32,951 nucleotides of DNA, from positions 1-32,951 of the forward strand of contig JALFTG010000005.1 of NCBI GenBank assembly GCA_022779345.1, read 5' to 3'. The translations under genes and the position numbers were made by a program. A model generated the notes under the pieces. That model was not told the DNA's origin and did no database searches. It saw nothing but the letters and a program-made list of their open reading frames with translations. Positions within the stretch are counted from its first letter, which is position 1; each line of letters opens with the position of its first letter. The stretch is from Oscillospiraceae bacterium (lineage in GTDB: Bacteria > Bacillota > Clostridia > Oscillospirales > Oscillospiraceae). Positions 6,997-15,592 of this stretch are shown piece after piece.

Positions 6997-7651
6997 GCTG
7001 CGTATGCGCTTTGAAAAAACCGGCCGGGCGGTGTATATCTCCCATCTGGACCTGATGCACACCCTCCAGCGGGTGTTCCTCCGGGCGGGCTACCGGCTGA
7101 AATATTCCGAGGGCTTCAACCCCCATCCCGTGGTGTCCATCGCCGTGCCCCTGTCCGTGGGCTGCGCCAGTGTGTGCGAGATCATGGATTTCTCCCTGCT
7201 GGATGAGGAAGTGGATTTCCAGAAGCTCCGGGAGGACCTGAACCGCTCCATGCCCGAGGGCATCACCGTAACGGAGATCTATGTCCCCGAGCGGAAGGCC
7301 AGCGCCATCCGCTGGATGAAGGTCACGGGCATCTTCGAATATGATAACAAGGATGCCGCGGCCCTGGTCCCTGCGCTGACAGACTTTTATGCCCGGCCTG
7401 AGATCCCCGTGAACCGCCGGACCAAGCGGGGCGAAGGCGTGATCGACATTGTCCCCCATGTGCGGGACCTGTCGGTGAGCGCGGATGCGGAAGGCGTCCG
7501 GCTGACGGCCACCGTGTCCGTGAATGAGCCGTCCATCAACCCGGAGCTGCTGGCCGCGGCCCTGCGGCAGAACGCCCCCGAACTGGCCCCGGACTTCGCC
7601 AAATTCACCCGGCTGGAAGTGTATGACGAGACCATGGAAATTTTCCGGTAA
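6989..7651 (+). CDS. DUF2344 (TIGR03936) radical SAM-linked protein
   Basis: A 220-residue protein starting LKLRMRFEKTGRAVYISHLD, then LMHTLQRVFLRAGYRLKYSE and GFNPHP, the signature of the DUF2344 family. This family occurs beside or fused to TIGR03960 radical SAM proteins, and here overlaps its partner by 8 bases. The ribosome-binding site GGAGG lies inside the upstream gene. Function is unknown; the constant pairing suggests it helps bind or present the substrate. No membrane segments or catalytic motif are evident. Confidence 0.87.
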   Translation: MLKLRMRFEKTGRAVYISHLDLMHTLQRVFLRAGYRLKYSEGFNPHPVVSIAVPLSVGCASVCEIMDFSLLDEEVDFQKLREDLNRSMPEGITVTEIYVPERKASAIRWMKVTGIFEYDNKDAAALVPALTDFYARPEIPVNRRTKRGEGVIDIVPHVRDLSVSADAEGVRLTATVSVNEPSINPELLAAALRQNAPELAPDFAKFTRLEVYDETMEIFR

Positions 7652-7666
7652 AAAGTGAAAAAACCC

Positions 7667-7695
7667 TTGCATTCCCATACTCCGTGTGTTAAAAT
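7667..7695 (+). promoter_or_regulatory. Sigma-A promoter of rplS
   Basis: TTGCAT (7667-7672), a 17-base spacer and TAAAAT (7690-7695) precede a leader of roughly 85-90 bases before rplS. Confidence 0.75.
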
Positions 7696-7702
7696 ATCAA
7701 AG

Positions 7703-7789
7703 CTTATGCGGGGAAACCCGTAATCACGACGGTCCTCTGCCGGTGAAACAGCTCCGGCACGAACGCCTCAGAAAAGGAAGGAATCAAAA
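7703..7789 (+). promoter_or_regulatory. rplS 5' leader, possible L19 autoregulatory element
   Basis: The untranslated leader contains small potential hairpins (GGGGAAACCC; CGGTCCTCTGCCG; CCGGTGAAACAGCTCCGG) ahead of the AAGGAAGG ribosome-binding site. Firmicutes rplS mRNAs often carry an L19 leader that represses translation. I cannot confirm a match to that consensus by eye. Confidence 0.35.
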
Positions 7790-8131
7790 ATGGATCTGAT
7801 CCAGACACTCAACGAACAGTACATGAAACCCGAACTGCCTGCCATGAATGTGGGCGACACCGTCCGTGTCACCCTGCGCGTCAAGGAAGGCAACCGCGAG
7901 CGTACCCAGGCTTTCGAAGGCACCATCATTGCCAAGAAGCATGGCGGCATCCAGGAGACCATCACCGTCCGCCGCATTTCCTACGGCGTCGGCTGCGAGA
8001 AGGTCTTCCCGGTCCACTCTCCCTCCATCGTCTCTGTGGAGACCACCCGCAAGGGAAAAGTCCGCAGAGCCAAGCTGTACTACCTGCGCGACCGCGTGGG
8101 CAAGGCTGCCAAGGTCAAGGAGAGACTGTAA
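7790..8131 (+). CDS. rplS: 50S ribosomal protein L19
   Basis: A 113-residue protein that matches L19 throughout: [46 protein letters not shown] and the basic C-terminus [15 protein letters not shown]19 sits at the 30S-50S interface. Its arginine codons are almost all CGC/CGT rather than the CGG frequent in neighbours, the usual sign of high expression. AAGGAAGG lies upstream of ATG 7790. It has its own promoter and a strong terminator, so it is largely separate from lepB, although the order rplS-lepB-rbgA-rnhB is conserved in Firmicutes. Confidence 0.97.
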   Translation: MDLIQTLNEQYMKPELPAMNVGDTVRVTLRVKEGNRERTQAFEGTIIAKKHGGIQETITVRRISYGVGCEKVFPVHSPSIVSVETTRKGKVRRAKLYYLRDRVGKAAKVKERL

Positions 8132-8144
8132 TCCTGCAGAAAAG

Positions 8145-8187
8145 TCAGACCCGTGTACCGGAATGGTCCGCGGGTCTGATTTTTTTG
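8145..8187 (+). terminator. Rho-independent terminator after rplS
   Basis: A 9-bp outer stem (TCAGACCCG at 8145-8153, CGGGTCTGA at 8171-8179) is followed by seven consecutive T. It begins 13 bases after the rplS stop. Confidence 0.9.
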
Positions 8188-8217
8188 TTGCCAGAACCGG
8201 CGGATCTGGTGTATAAT
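8188..8217 (+). promoter_or_regulatory. Sigma-A promoter of the lepB operon
   Basis: TTGCCA (8188-8193), an 18-base spacer and a consensus TATAAT (8212-8217) begin immediately after the T tract of the rplS terminator and lie 42 bases before the lepB start. Confidence 0.78.
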
Positions 8218-8259
8218 AACCTGATATTCCAATTACTATGAAACTGCGAGGTGCGTCAC

Positions 8260-8814
8260 ATGGAAGAACAGACCAAAGAGCAGAAGCCCAGCCTGCGGGA
8301 GGAACTGTACGACTGGCTTCAGAGCATCGTGTTTGTCATCGTGTTGTGCGTATTGGTATTTGTGTTCGTGTGCCGGATCGTCACGGTGGACGGCCGTTCC
8401 ATGAACCCCACGCTGTACGATCAGGACAAACTGATTGTCAGCAACCTGTTCAAAAATTATGAGCAGGGGGACATCGTGGTGTTCGATGCCCCGGATTTTG
8501 ATTATGCCAGCGGTCCGCTGGTGAAGCGGGTTATCGCCACAGAGGGGCAGGTCGTGGAGATTGATAAGGAGACCGGAACTGTGTATGTGGATGGGGAAGC
8601 CCTGGACGAGCCCTATATCGCCGAGCCCATTGTGGACCTGCAGGACTATGAAAAGCCCATCACCGTTCCGGAGGGCCATGTGTTCTGCATGGGTGACAAC
8701 CGCAATCACTCCACCGACAGCCGCACCAACTCCATCGGCTGTGTGGACACCCGGGAGATTCTGGGCAAGGCCTATTTGGTGCTCTTCCCGCTGAAATCCT
8801 TTGGAAAACTGTGA
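8260..8814 (+). CDS. lepB: Signal peptidase I
   Basis: A 184-residue membrane-anchored serine protease that removes signal peptides from exported proteins. One membrane segment (about 20-40) is followed by the catalytic region: Ser47 in DGRSMNPT and the general base Lys89 in LVKRVIATEGQ, then the C-terminal GDNRNHSTDSR box with NSIGCVDTREILGKA. I chose ATG 8260 because GAGG lies about 9 bases upstream; an in-frame GTG at 8251 is too close to that site. It heads a tight run with rbgA and rnhB. Confidence 0.96.
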   Translation: MEEQTKEQKPSLREELYDWLQSIVFVIVLCVLVFVFVCRIVTVDGRSMNPTLYDQDKLIVSNLFKNYEQGDIVVFDAPDFDYASGPLVKRVIATEGQVVEIDKETGTVYVDGEALDEPYIAEPIVDLQDYEKPITVPEGHVFCMGDNRNHSTDSRTNSIGCVDTREILGKAYLVLFPLKSFGKL

Positions 8815-8821
8815 GGTGCCC

Positions 8822-9694
8822 ATGAGCGGATACGAAAAAATCAACATCCAGTGGTTCCCCGGTCATATGACCAAGGCTGAGCGGATGATCGAGGAGAATA
8901 TGAAGCTGGTGGACGGCGTGTGTGAGGTGATCGACGCCCGCATCCCCAATGCCAGCCGTAATCCGGACATTGATCGTCTGGCTGCCGGAAAGCCCCGTCT
9001 GGTGGTGCTGAACCGGGCGGATCAGGCGGACCCGGAGGTCACGAAGCAGTGGCGGGCATACTTCAAAAGCCAGGGCATGACCGTGCTGGAGACGGACAGC
9101 AAGACCGGCAAGGGTGTGAACCAGTTTCCCCAGGCCGTCCGCACGGCGCTGAAAGACAAACTGGCCGAATACGCCGCCAAAGGGCAGGGGAGCCGGCCGC
9201 TGCGGATCATGGTGGTGGGCATCCCCAATGTGGGCAAGAGCACTTTTATCAATAAGGTGGCCAGACGGAAAGCCGCCGTGGCCGGAGACCGTCCCGGCGT
9301 CACCCGGGGCAAGCAGTGGATTCACATCGACGATTCCCTGGACCTGCTGGACACCCCGGGCATCCTGTGGCCCAAATTTGACGATGAGGAAGTGGGCCAG
9401 GTTCTGGCCCTTACCGGCGCCGTGAAGGACGATATCCTGGATCGGGAGACCCTGGCCGCCAACTTTTTGGTGCGCCTGCGGGATCATTACCCCACGGTCA
9501 TTGAACAGCGGTATAAGTTCATCCCGGACCCTGGGGCCCAGGGCTGGGAACTGCTGGAGGCTGCCGCCCGGAAGCGGGGCTTCCTGATCTCCGGCGGTGA
9601 GCTGGACACCGAGCGCATGGCCGCCATCCTGCTGGACGAATACCGGGGCGGCAAGCTGGGCCGGCTGACCCTGGAATATCCCCCGGAGGCCTGA
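8822..9694 (+). CDS. rbgA: Ribosome biogenesis GTPase RbgA (YlqF)
   Basis: A 290-residue circularly permuted GTPase needed for late 50S subunit assembly. It begins with the family motif [13 protein letters not shown]. GTPase motifs occur in permuted order: G4 NRAD (64-67), G5-like SKTGKG (93-98), G1 GIPNVGKST (133-141), the G2 threonine in PGVTRGKQW, and G3 DTPG (177-180). ATG 8822 follows a GAGG site at 8813-8816; an in-frame ATG at 8801 lies within lepB. The gene starts 7 bases after the lepB stop and sits one base before rnhB. Confidence 0.96.
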   Translation: MSGYEKINIQWFPGHMTKAERMIEENMKLVDGVCEVIDARIPNASRNPDIDRLAAGKPRLVVLNRADQADPEVTKQWRAYFKSQGMTVLETDSKTGKGVNQFPQAVRTALKDKLAEYAAKGQGSRPLRIMVVGIPNVGKSTFINKVARRKAAVAGDRPGVTRGKQWIHIDDSLDLLDTPGILWPKFDDEEVGQVLALTGAVKDDILDRETLAANFLVRLRDHYPTVIEQRYKFIPDPGAQGWELLEAAARKRGFLISGGELDTERMAAILLDEYRGGKLGRLTLEYPPEA

Positions 9695-9695
9695 C

Positions 9696-10292
9696 ATGGA
9701 CCTGTGGGAACTGGAAAATGAACTGTACGATTCCGGCATCGCCTGCCTGTGCGGCGTGGACGAGGCCGGACGGGGCCCTCTGGCGGGCCCGGTATGCGCC
9801 GCCGCCTGCATCCTGCCGAGAGGATTGCAGATCGAGGGCCTGAACGACTCGAAAAAATTGACGGAAAAACGCCGGGCGGCGTTGTACGATGTGATCGCGG
9901 AAAAAGCCGTCAGCTACGGCATTGCTTTTGCCACGGTGGAGGAGATCGAGGAGCTGAACATCCTCGGCGCCACCTATCTGGCCATGAACCGGGCCATTGC
10001 GCAGCTGACCGTGACGCCGGAACTGGCTCTCATCGATGGAAACCGGAATGCGGGCATCGGATACCCCAGCCGCACCGTTATCCACGGGGACGCCCTCTGC
10101 GCGGACATCGCCGCCGCCTCCATTCTGGCCAAGGTCACCCGTGATCGGCTGATGCTGGAGCTGGCAAAGGACTACCCCCAGTACGGATTTGAAAAGCACA
10201 AAGGCTACGGCACCAAGGCCCACTATGCGGCCATCCGGGAATACGGGCCCAGCCCCGTCCACCGGCCGTCCTTTCTGAAGAAATTACACTAA
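9696..10292 (+). CDS. rnhB: Ribonuclease HII
   Basis: A 198-residue RNase HII, which cuts RNA in RNA-DNA hybrids and single ribonucleotides in DNA. The N-terminal [14 protein letters not shown] motif supplies Asp22 and Glu23; the remaining catalytic acids are Asp114 (ALIDGN) and Asp132 (IHGDA), at exactly the E. coli spacing (16/17/108/126). The C-terminal KGYGTKAH segment is also conserved. It starts one base after rbgA, with GGAGG inside the upstream gene. Confidence 0.97.
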   Translation: MDLWELENELYDSGIACLCGVDEAGRGPLAGPVCAAACILPRGLQIEGLNDSKKLTEKRRAALYDVIAEKAVSYGIAFATVEEIEELNILGATYLAMNRAIAQLTVTPELALIDGNRNAGIGYPSRTVIHGDALCADIAAASILAKVTRDRLMLELAKDYPQYGFEKHKGYGTKAHYAAIREYGPSPVHRPSFLKKLH

Positions 10293-10297
10293 AATTC

Positions 10298-10470
10298 CTG
10301 AAAACCCCTGCCGGGCTTTTCAGGAGGAAATTGCGTCCTGCTGCGCGCACTCGCTTTGCTCGCACACTTGCAGGCCGAAAAGTATTTTTTCTGCCATGCA
10401 TTTCGTCAGGAAAAATGGATTGAATTTCATTCGCACCATGCGGTGCGAACTCTGCGAGGCTGTTTGATAA
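10298..10470. repeat. Intergenic repeat-like block between rnhB and yraN
   Basis: This non-coding gap contains a hairpin CCTGAAAACCC...GGGCTTTTCAGG (10298-10325), a block with CTCGC-TTTGCTCGC repeats (about 10346-10365), an AT-rich stretch and a perfect 8-bp inverted repeat TTCGCACC-ATGC-GGTGCGAA (10430-10449). The modular composition resembles dispersed intergenic repeat families of gut Clostridia, but only one copy is in the window, so repetition cannot be shown here. Confidence 0.4.
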
Positions 10471-10474
10471 GCTA

Positions 10475-10825
10475 ATGGATCTGAAACATCTCATCGGCAG
10501 CGAGGGAGAATCCGCCGCTGCCCGGTATCTGAAACGCCAGGGGTACACCGTGGTGGGTCAGAACTATTCCTGCCGCTACGGGGAGATCGACCTGATCGCC
10601 CGGAAGGGGCCGTATATCGTGTTCGTGGAGGTCAAGACCCGGAAGGACGAATCCTTCGCCGCCGCCCGGGAATTTGTCACCCCCGCGAAACAGGAGCGGG
10701 TGCGGAAAACCGCCATGCTCTGGCTGCAGCAGAACGATGTGGACCTGCAGCCCCGGTTTGATGTGATCGAGATCGTCGGGCAAGGGCGCCGGCAGACGAT
10801 CCGGCATATGGAAAATGCTTTTTGA
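10475..10825 (+). CDS. yraN: YraN family (UPF0102) nuclease-fold protein
   Basis: A 116-residue UPF0102 protein with the nuclease-like core signature: GEIDLIARKGPYIVFVEVKT contains the GEIDLIA and FVEVKxR motifs shared with Holliday-junction-resolvase-type folds. The N-terminal GxxGExxAARYLKRQGY helix is also typical. Function is not settled. In Firmicutes it commonly follows rnhB, as here, although the 182-base gap with repeat-like sequence is unusual. The ribosome-binding site is weak (GCGAGG about 14 bases before ATG 10475). Confidence 0.92.
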   Translation: MDLKHLIGSEGESAAARYLKRQGYTVVGQNYSCRYGEIDLIARKGPYIVFVEVKTRKDESFAAAREFVTPAKQERVRKTAMLWLQQNDVDLQPRFDVIEIVGQGRRQTIRHMENAF

Positions 10826-10841
10826 GAAGGGAAAGAAAGCT

Positions 10842-12323
10842 ATGAAGTACGCAAGCACAAGAGACAGCAGCACACAGGTGACCGCGGCGAGAGCCATCGC
10901 CTCTGGTCTGGCCCCTGACGGCGGCCTGTTTGTTCCCGTGACCATCCCCGCCGTGGACGAGAGTTTCCTGAAGAAGCTGTGCACCATGGATTACCGGGAG
11001 AGGGCAGTTGCCGTGATGGAGCTGTACCTGGAGGATTTCACCCGGGAAGAACTGGAAGAAGATGTGAAAAACGCTTACGGCGCCAATTATGACGATCCTG
11101 CCATTGTTCCGGTGCGCTTCCTCCGGGACGGCACCGGCGTGGTGGAACTGTATCACGGTCCCACCTGCGCCTTTAAGGATATGGCCCTGCAGATGCTGCC
11201 CTATCTGCTCACCGCATCCCTGAAAAAGTGCGGCGAGGAGCGGCAGGTGTGCATCCTGGTGGCTACTTCCGGCGACACGGGCAAGGCCGCCCTGGAGGGC
11301 TTTGCGGATGTGCCCCGGACGAAGATCCAGGTGTTCTACCCCCGGGACGGCGTGTCCGATGTGCAGAAACTGCAGATGGCCTCCCAGACCGGGGACAATG
11401 TGTGTGTCACCGCTGTGGCCGGCAACTTTGACGATGCCCAGACCGGCGTCAAGACCATTTTCGGCGACCGGGCCTTTGCAGACAAACTGACGGAGCGGGG
11501 CTGGTTCCTGTCCTCCGCCAACTCCATCAACTGGGGCCGTCTGCTGCCCCAGATCGTGTACTACTTCTCCGCCTACTGCGACTTCGTGAACGCGGGACGG
11601 CTGGAGATGGGCCAGCCCATCAATTTCGTGGTGCCCACCGGCAACTTCGGCGATATTCTCGCCGGGTGGTACGCCAAGCAGATGGGCCTGCCTGTCAAAA
11701 CCCTGATCTGTGCCTCCAATGCCAACAATGTGCTCACGGACTTCATCCGCCAGGGCACCTACGATAAAAACCGCCCCTTCTACACCACCAGTTCCCCCTC
11801 CATGGACATTCTGGTGTCCAGCAATCTGGAGCGTCTGCTGTACTGCCTGTCCGGCGATGACAAACTGGTGGCGGGCTATATGCAGGCCCTGAAGGAGACC
11901 GGCAGCTACACCGTGGGCGAAGACCTCCGGCAGGCTGTGTCCAGAGAGTTCTGGGCCGGATCCTGTGACGATGCGCGCACCTTTGCGGCCATCCGTGCCC
12001 GGTTCGAGGAGGAAGGCTACCTCATGGACACTCACACGGCGGTGGCCTGGTCCGTTCTGGAGGACTACCGGAAGGAGACCGGCGACACGACTGCCACGGC
12101 GGTGCTGTCCACGGCCAGCCCCTTCAAGTTCTGCGACAGCGTCCTGCGGGCGCTGGGGGAGGAGACCGACGCCCCCGGCACCGTATTGCTGGAGCAGCTG
12201 ACGGCAAAGACCGGCGTGCCCGCCCCGGCCCCCCTGGCGGCATTGAAGAACAAAGCCGTCCGGTTCACCGAATGCGTGGAGAAAACGGAGATGCTCCCCG
12301 CTGTGGACGCTTTCGTGCGGTGA
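10842..12323 (+). CDS. thrC: Threonine synthase
   Basis: A 493-residue PLP enzyme that converts O-phospho-L-homoserine to threonine, the last step of threonine synthesis. Features are the N-terminal YASTRD motif, the PLP lysine Lys112 in GPTCAFKDMALQ, the phosphate-binding ATSGDTGKAA and the NSINWGRLLPQ substrate region. Length fits the long class of threonine synthases. I chose ATG 10842, which follows GAGAAGGGAAAG; an in-frame ATG at 10815 overlaps yraN. It is probably co-transcribed with yraN; no other threonine gene is nearby. Confidence 0.96.
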   Translation: MKYASTRDSSTQVTAARAIASGLAPDGGLFVPVTIPAVDESFLKKLCTMDYRERAVAVMELYLEDFTREELEEDVKNAYGANYDDPAIVPVRFLRDGTGVVELYHGPTCAFKDMALQMLPYLLTASLKKCGEERQVCILVATSGDTGKAALEGFADVPRTKIQVFYPRDGVSDVQKLQMASQTGDNVCVTAVAGNFDDAQTGVKTIFGDRAFADKLTERGWFLSSANSINWGRLLPQIVYYFSAYCDFVNAGRLEMGQPINFVVPTGNFGDILAGWYAKQMGLPVKTLICASNANNVLTDFIRQGTYDKNRPFYTTSSPSMDILVSSNLERLLYCLSGDDKLVAGYMQALKETGSYTVGEDLRQAVSREFWAGSCDDARTFAAIRARFEEEGYLMDTHTAVAWSVLEDYRKETGDTTATAVLSTASPFKFCDSVLRALGEETDAPGTVLLEQLTAKTGVPAPAPLAALKNKAVRFTECVEKTEMLPAVDAFVR

Positions 12324-12330
12324 TATGTAC

Positions 12331-12347
12331 GGGGCGAAGACCGCCCC
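12331..12347. terminator. Hairpin between convergent thrC and DUF1540 gene
   Basis: GGGGCG-AAGAC-CGCCCC forms a short GC-rich stem midway between the two stop codons. There is no T tract on either side, so its function as a terminator is doubtful. Confidence 0.35.
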
Positions 12348-12362
12348 GGGAACAGCATCGGC

Positions 12363-12539
12363 TCAGTCGTACAGGCCGCTGCCCTTGTTTTTGAAGGTGG
12401 AGCAGTAGGTCTCAGCCTGGGTGGTGGCGCGCTTGTTTTCCACAACGATGTGCTGCGCGGTGCACTTGGTGCCGTTTTCGTTGTAGGTGCAGTTGGTCAC
12501 ATCGCAGCCGATGGACTGGTCACAGGTCTGTTTGGACAT
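12363..12539 (-). CDS. Small Cys-rich DUF1540 protein
   Basis: A 58-residue protein read on the minus strand: it starts MSKQTCDQSIGCDVTNCTYN and ends FKNKGSGLYD. Five cysteines (6, 12, 17, 26, 46) with the C-x5-C-x4-C-x8-C arrangement, together with HIVVEN and ETYCSTF, match the DUF1540 family, small proteins common in Clostridia and probably metal-binding. AGGAGTG lies 7 bases before the ATG. It is a lone gene convergent with thrC and divergent from the metallophosphoesterase. Function is unknown. Confidence 0.88.
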   Translation of the reverse strand: MSKQTCDQSIGCDVTNCTYNENGTKCTAQHIVVENKRATTQAETYCSTFKNKGSGLYD

Positions 12540-12647
12540 GATTCAATCACTCCTGTAAGTTGAAGAATTTCAGGGACGGGGAGCACGGACTCCCCGCTTC
12601 CTGTCAGTAGTCTGCCCGGAATTTCCGGGAATTATGCGAGGGATAGG
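12540..12647. other. Divergent intergenic region with two small hairpins
   Basis: This short region separates the DUF1540 gene from the metallophosphoesterase. It holds a perfect 6-bp stem GGGGAG-CACGGA-CTCCCC (12578-12595) and a CCCGGAAATTCCGGG dyad near 12616-12630. I could not identify a convincing sigma-A promoter for either gene. Confidence 0.4.
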
Positions 12648-13343
12648 ATGGCATTATACGCGATCGGCGATCTGCATCTGTCCATCGGCACGGGAAAATC
12701 CATGGAGGTTTTCGGCGGCCGGTGGATGGACTATATGGAAAAAATCAAAGCCGGCTTCGCCCAGGTCGTCCGGCCGGAGGATACGGTGGTGCTGTGCGGG
12801 GATGTGGCCTGGGGCATGACGCTGGAGCAGGCCCGTGAGGAGTTTGCCTTCATCAACGCCCTGCCCGGGAAAAAGATCATCCTCAAGGGCAACCACGATT
12901 ACTGGTGGACCACTGCCAACAAGGCCTATACCGCTTTCCGGGAATACGGATTTGAAAATCTGGATATCCTTCATAACAACTGCTATTTCTACGGGGAGGA
13001 CATCGCCATCTGCGGCACCCGGGGCTGGTTCTTTGAGGAAGAGAAGGGCAGTGAGCACGACAAAAAGGTGATGAACCGGGAGATTCTGCGGCTGGAAGCG
13101 TCCCTGAAAGCGGCGGGGGACCGGAAGAAATATGTCTTTCTCCATTATCCCCCGAAATACCAGGGCTATGAGTGCCGGGAGATCCTGGACCTGTTCCGGC
13201 AGTATGAAGTGCCCATGTGCGTGTACGGCCATATCCACGACAAGGGCTGTGCCTATGCCTTCACCGGAAACTTCGAGGGCACGGAATACCGTCTGGTCTC
13301 GGCGGATCATGTATGGTTTATCCCCCAGAAAATTGTGGACTGA
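12648..13343 (+). CDS. Calcineurin-like metallophosphoesterase
   Basis: A 231-residue cytosolic phosphoesterase with the full motif set of the family: GDLHLS (7-12), GDVAWGM, GNHDYWW, HYPP and GHIHDKG, which together hold the two-metal site. The N-terminus LYAIGDLHLS and the GTRGW segment are typical of Firmicutes COG1768-like members. The substrate is not known. GAGG precedes ATG 12648. It ends just before the tig promoter, so it is likely a separate unit. Confidence 0.9.
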   Translation: MALYAIGDLHLSIGTGKSMEVFGGRWMDYMEKIKAGFAQVVRPEDTVVLCGDVAWGMTLEQAREEFAFINALPGKKIILKGNHDYWWTTANKAYTAFREYGFENLDILHNNCYFYGEDIAICGTRGWFFEEEKGSEHDKKVMNREILRLEASLKAAGDRKKYVFLHYPPKYQGYECREILDLFRQYEVPMCVYGHIHDKGCAYAFTGNFEGTEYRLVSADHVWFIPQKIVD

Positions 13344-13366
13344 TTGTAAATCCGGTGAAATAATCA

Positions 13367-13394
13367 TTGATTTATTAAAATGTTATGATATAAT
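13367..13394 (+). promoter_or_regulatory. Sigma-A promoter of tig
   Basis: TTGATT (13367-13372), a 16-base spacer and a consensus TATAAT (13389-13394) lie in a locally AT-rich stretch 85 bases upstream of tig. It may drive the whole tig-clpP-clpX set. Confidence 0.78.
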
Positions 13395-13478
13395 ACTTAA
13401 GCTGCAAATTTTTTGCGGTTATTTGCGTATGCAATTTTGTCCGGTACGACAAAAAGATACATAGGAGGAGTCAACCCC

Positions 13479-14825
13479 ATGAATTTTAAGAATTTTGAGA
13501 AACAGACCGAAAAGAGCACCGTAACTTTCCAGGTGGAAGTGGACGGCGAAGCTTTTGAGAAAGCCGTTGCCGCCGCATATCAGAAGAACAAGAAAGATAT
13601 CTTCATCCAGGGCTTCAGAAAGGGCAAGGCTCCCCGCGCCGTGATCGAAGGCATGTACGGCAAGGATATTTTCTACGAAGACGCTGTGAACGCCATCGGC
13701 TATGATGCGTTTGAGTTCGGCGCCAGGGAAGCCGGCATTGAGGCTGTGGGTATGCCCAGCATCACCGACTACGATGTGGCCGACGACAAGACCTGCACCA
13801 TCTCCTTTGTGGTGGATGTGTATCCCGAGGTCACCCTGGGCGAGTACAAGAACCTGGCCGCTCCCCACCAGATCGTGGAGATCACCGACGAGGAAGTGGA
13901 CGGCGAGATCAATTCCGTCCGTGAGCGCAACGCCCGGATCAACACCGTGGAGCGGGAAGCCCAGCTGGGCGACACCGCTGTCATCGACTTTGTTGGCTCT
14001 GTGAACGGCGAAGAGTTTGAGGGCGGCACCGGCAGCGAGTACGCCCTGAAGCTGGGTTCCGGCACCTTCATCCCCGGCTTCGAGGAGCAGCTGGTGGGCC
14101 TGAAGGCCGGCGAGGACAAGGATGTCGTCGTCACCTTCCCCGAGAACTACGAGGCCGATCTGGCCGGCAAGGAAGCCGTCTTCAAGTGCCATGTGTGCGA
14201 GGTCAAGGAGACCGAGCTGCCCGCACTGGATGACGAGTTCGTGAAGGATGTCTCCGAGTTCGACACCGTGGAGGAGTATAAGGCCTCCATCCGTGAGAAT
14301 CTGAAGAAGTCCCGCCAGGAGCAGGCTGACGACGAGTATCACAGCCGTCTGCTGGATAAGGCTGTGGAGAATATGCAGGTCGTGATCCCTGAGGGCATGA
14401 TCGAGGACAAACTGGAAGAGATCGCCAGAAACTATGCCTCCAGCTTCGGCATGGGCGGCATGAGCAAGGCCCAGTTCGTCCAGGCCATGGGCATGACCGA
14501 GGAAATGTTTGACCAGGTCACCCGTCCCACCGCTGAGCGCAACGCCAAGCTGGATGTGCTGCTGAAGGCTGTTGCCGAGGCCGAGGGTCTGGAGCCCAGC
14601 GAGGAAGAGGTCGAGAAGCTGCTCCAGGAGATCGCCGACGCCTACCAGATGACTCTGGAGGATGTGAAGGCCCAGGTGAACATGGACGCCGCCCGGGACG
14701 ATGTGAAGTTCCGCATGGCCGCCGATGTCATCTACTCCACCGGCACCGACCTGCCCTGGTCTGAGGAAGCACAGGTGGAAGAGATCCTGAAGTCCGCAGC
14801 CAATGTCTCCGGTGAAGAGGAATAA
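13479..14825 (+). CDS. tig: Trigger factor chaperone
   Basis: A 448-residue ribosome-associated chaperone with peptidyl-prolyl isomerase activity. The N-terminal ribosome-docking loop is GFRKGKAPR (residues 43-51). A FKBP-type domain follows (about 155-240: [20 protein letters not shown] and FIPGFEEQL), then a long helical, acidic C-terminal chaperone domain. ATG 13479 has a strong AGGAGGAG site 8-9 bases upstream; in-frame codons further upstream overlap the promoter and are not plausible starts. Arginine codons are mainly CGC/CGT, consistent with high expression. tig upstream of clpP-clpX is a conserved order. Confidence 0.97.
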   Translation: MNFKNFEKQTEKSTVTFQVEVDGEAFEKAVAAAYQKNKKDIFIQGFRKGKAPRAVIEGMYGKDIFYEDAVNAIGYDAFEFGAREAGIEAVGMPSITDYDVADDKTCTISFVVDVYPEVTLGEYKNLAAPHQIVEITDEEVDGEINSVRERNARINTVEREAQLGDTAVIDFVGSVNGEEFEGGTGSEYALKLGSGTFIPGFEEQLVGLKAGEDKDVVVTFPENYEADLAGKEAVFKCHVCEVKETELPALDDEFVKDVSEFDTVEEYKASIRENLKKSRQEQADDEYHSRLLDKAVENMQVVIPEGMIEDKLEEIARNYASSFGMGGMSKAQFVQAMGMTEEMFDQVTRPTAERNAKLDVLLKAVAEAEGLEPSEEEVEKLLQEIADAYQMTLEDVKAQVNMDAARDDVKFRMAADVIYSTGTDLPWSEEAQVEEILKSAANVSGEEE

Positions 14826-14884
14826 AAAGGCTGGAGAACGGCTATGCTCTCTTGGATAAGCAAGTAAAACAAAGGAGAGTCAAA

Positions 14885-15466
14885 ATGAGTTTAGTCCCTT
14901 ATGTTGTGGAGCAGACTTCCCGGGGAGAGCGGTCTTATGACATCTTTTCCCGTCTGCTCAATGACCGCATCATCTTCCTCAGTGAGGAAGTGAATGACAC
15001 CACCGCCTCTCTGGTGGTGGCCCAGCTGCTGTATCTGGAGGCCCAGGACCCGGATAAGGATATCCAGTTCTACATCAACTCCCCCGGCGGCAGCGTCACC
15101 TCCGGCATGGCCATTTATGACACCATGCAGTATGTGAAGTGCGATGTGTCCACCATCTGCATCGGTATGGCCGCATCCATGGGCGCATTTCTGCTGTCCA
15201 GCGGCGCCAGGGGCAAGCGCTTTGCCCTGCCCAATTCCGAGATCATGATCCATCAGCCTTCCGGCGGATTCCAGGGTCAGGCAACGGACATCCAGATTCA
15301 TGCGGAATACATTCTCAGAATGAAGAAGCATCTGAATGAGATCATGGCCGCCAATACCGGCCGGACGCTGGAAGAAGTGCAGGCCGCCACCGAGCGGGAT
15401 AACTTCCTGACGGCGCAGGAGGCGCTGGAGTTTGGTCTGATCGATCAGGTCATCACGAAACGATAA
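14885..15466 (+). CDS. clpP: ATP-dependent Clp protease proteolytic subunit
   Basis: A 193-residue ClpP, the serine protease that forms the tetradecameric barrel used by ClpX and other unfoldases. The catalytic triad is visible: Ser98 (GMAASMG), His123 (MIHQPSGG) and Asp172 (RDNF). The oxyanion-loop NSPGGS is at 65-70. ATG 14885 follows AAAGGAGAG; upstream in-frame codons are not supported. I see neither a CtsR-type nor a CIRCE-type box in the 59-base gap before it, so expression probably comes from the tig promoter. Confidence 0.98.
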   Translation: MSLVPYVVEQTSRGERSYDIFSRLLNDRIIFLSEEVNDTTASLVVAQLLYLEAQDPDKDIQFYINSPGGSVTSGMAIYDTMQYVKCDVSTICIGMAASMGAFLLSSGARGKRFALPNSEIMIHQPSGGFQGQATDIQIHAEYILRMKKHLNEIMAANTGRTLEEVQAATERDNFLTAQEALEFGLIDQVITKR

Positions 15467-15471
15467 AGAGG

Positions 15472-15500
15472 TTCCGGGGGATTGCAAAATCCCCCGAAAC
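15472..15500 (+). terminator. Hairpin between clpP and clpX
   Basis: GGGGGATT (15476-15483) pairs perfectly with AATCCCCC (15488-15495) around a GCAA loop, extended by TTC/GAA with one bulge. The T tract is weak (CTATTTTC), so it may be a partial terminator or an mRNA-stability element within the operon. Confidence 0.5.
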
Positions 15501-15592
15501 TGCTATTTTCAGCCCCGGACGGACCGGAGGAGACGGCTGTCCGGCGGACTTTCCGCCGCGGCAAAGGCGGTGTGGTTGAGGAGTTAACACGA

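Noticed and set aside
13413..13478. Longer trigger factor start at 13413
   Set aside because: The extra residues overlap the promoter/leader region and are not part of the family; ATG 13479 has a strong AGGAGGAG site.
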